This document shows, piece by piece, positions 63,918-64,000 of a DNA stretch of 64,000 nt. The DNA is from Ascarosepion bandense (Eukaryota; Mollusca; Cephalopoda; Sepiida; Sepiidae): assembly GCA_037127315.1 (NCBI GenBank), contig JBBBDQ010000754.1, positions 634,501 through 698,500 on the forward strand, written 5' to 3'. The notes below the pieces were generated by a model that searched no databases, had not been told where the DNA came from, and was given only the letters and a program-made list of their open reading frames with translations. A program made the translations under genes and the position numbers. Numbering within the stretch: position 1 is the first letter of the stretch; every line of letters starts with the position of its first letter.

Positions 63918-64000
63918 AGACAGTTGCTCCTGCCCCACATTAGCATAGATCAGGCCAGTCTCCCTGAAAGCAAAACACTGCGCCTCCTCGGGTTAACTCT
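63918..64000 (+). mobile_element. CR1/jockey-like LINE, cut by window end
   Basis: The + strand reads RQLLLPHISIDQASLPESKT then LRLLGLTL, the same block as in the 23, 44 and 57 kb copies. The element continues beyond the window. Confidence 0.8.

Overview
This window is repeat-dominated, AT-rich nuclear DNA from an animal. It has no operons or Shine-Dalgarno sites, and I see no convincing host protein gene. It is packed with non-LTR retrotransposon relics, tRNA- and 5S-derived SINEs, Penelope-like elements, Helitrons, MITEs, GATA and (TA)n arrays and purine-strand satellites. The mix of RTE, CR1/jockey-like and Penelope families with tRNA SINEs suits an invertebrate. A lophotrochozoan, perhaps a cephalopod mollusc, is my best guess, but the sequence alone does not settle it.

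Layout. 0.2-3.6 kb: two GATA arrays around a SINE composite. 3.9-6.8 kb: RTE LINE copies, one inserted inside another. 6.75-7.9 kb and 11-13 kb: purine-rich satellites flanking a decayed Ty3/gypsy element (7.9-10.9 kb). 13.4-24.8 kb: RTE and CR1-like LINE relics, a Tc1/mariner MITE, a dimeric SINE, Helitron and SINE-A copies, GIY-YIG relics and SINEs with 5S-derived heads. 25.3-31.3 kb: Tc1-type HTH relics, a CpG-dense block, a 200-bp satellite, two long foldback elements and a Penelope-like fragment bounded by a perfect 31-bp inverted repeat. 31.5-37.6 kb: RTE with a SINE-A insertion, gypsy with a SINE composite insertion, CR1-like copies, Helitron-1 and two MITEs. 37.9-43 kb: a 1.23-kb Helitron-2, a Helitron-1 and a 5S-tRNA SINE. 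43-58 kb: LINE relics, a second satellite locus, a promoter-like block, a third GATA array, GIY-YIG relics and a Penelope GIY-YIG ORF joined to a Helitron end. 58.6-61.5 kb: a Helitron-1 carrying a chimeric insertion whose RTE part keeps an open 726-codon reverse transcriptase frame. 61.5-64 kb: AT-rich DNA, SINE-A, a piggyBac-type MITE and the edge of another CR1-like LINE.

The most unusual signal is a ~60-bp palindromic block (here 'PAL') found nine times. Each time it lies between two same-orientation partial copies of one retroelement: SINE-A (four loci), the RTE LINE (four loci, two architectures) and the CR1-like LINE (one locus). PAL always has the same orientation relative to the retroelement sense strand. 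The flanking retroelement sequence is always duplicated by roughly 150-200 bp. At 33.3-33.9 kb a complete SINE-PAL-SINE block interrupts a gypsy reading frame that resumes right after it, so the block appears to have inserted as one unit. I know of no described element with this signature.

The repeats interact mainly by nesting and by sharing 3' tails. SINE-D shares its tail with the CR1-like LINE. SINE-A has a BovB/RTE-like tail and probably relies on RTE machinery. All boundaries not marked by target duplications or structural termini are approximate, because they come from reading by eye.
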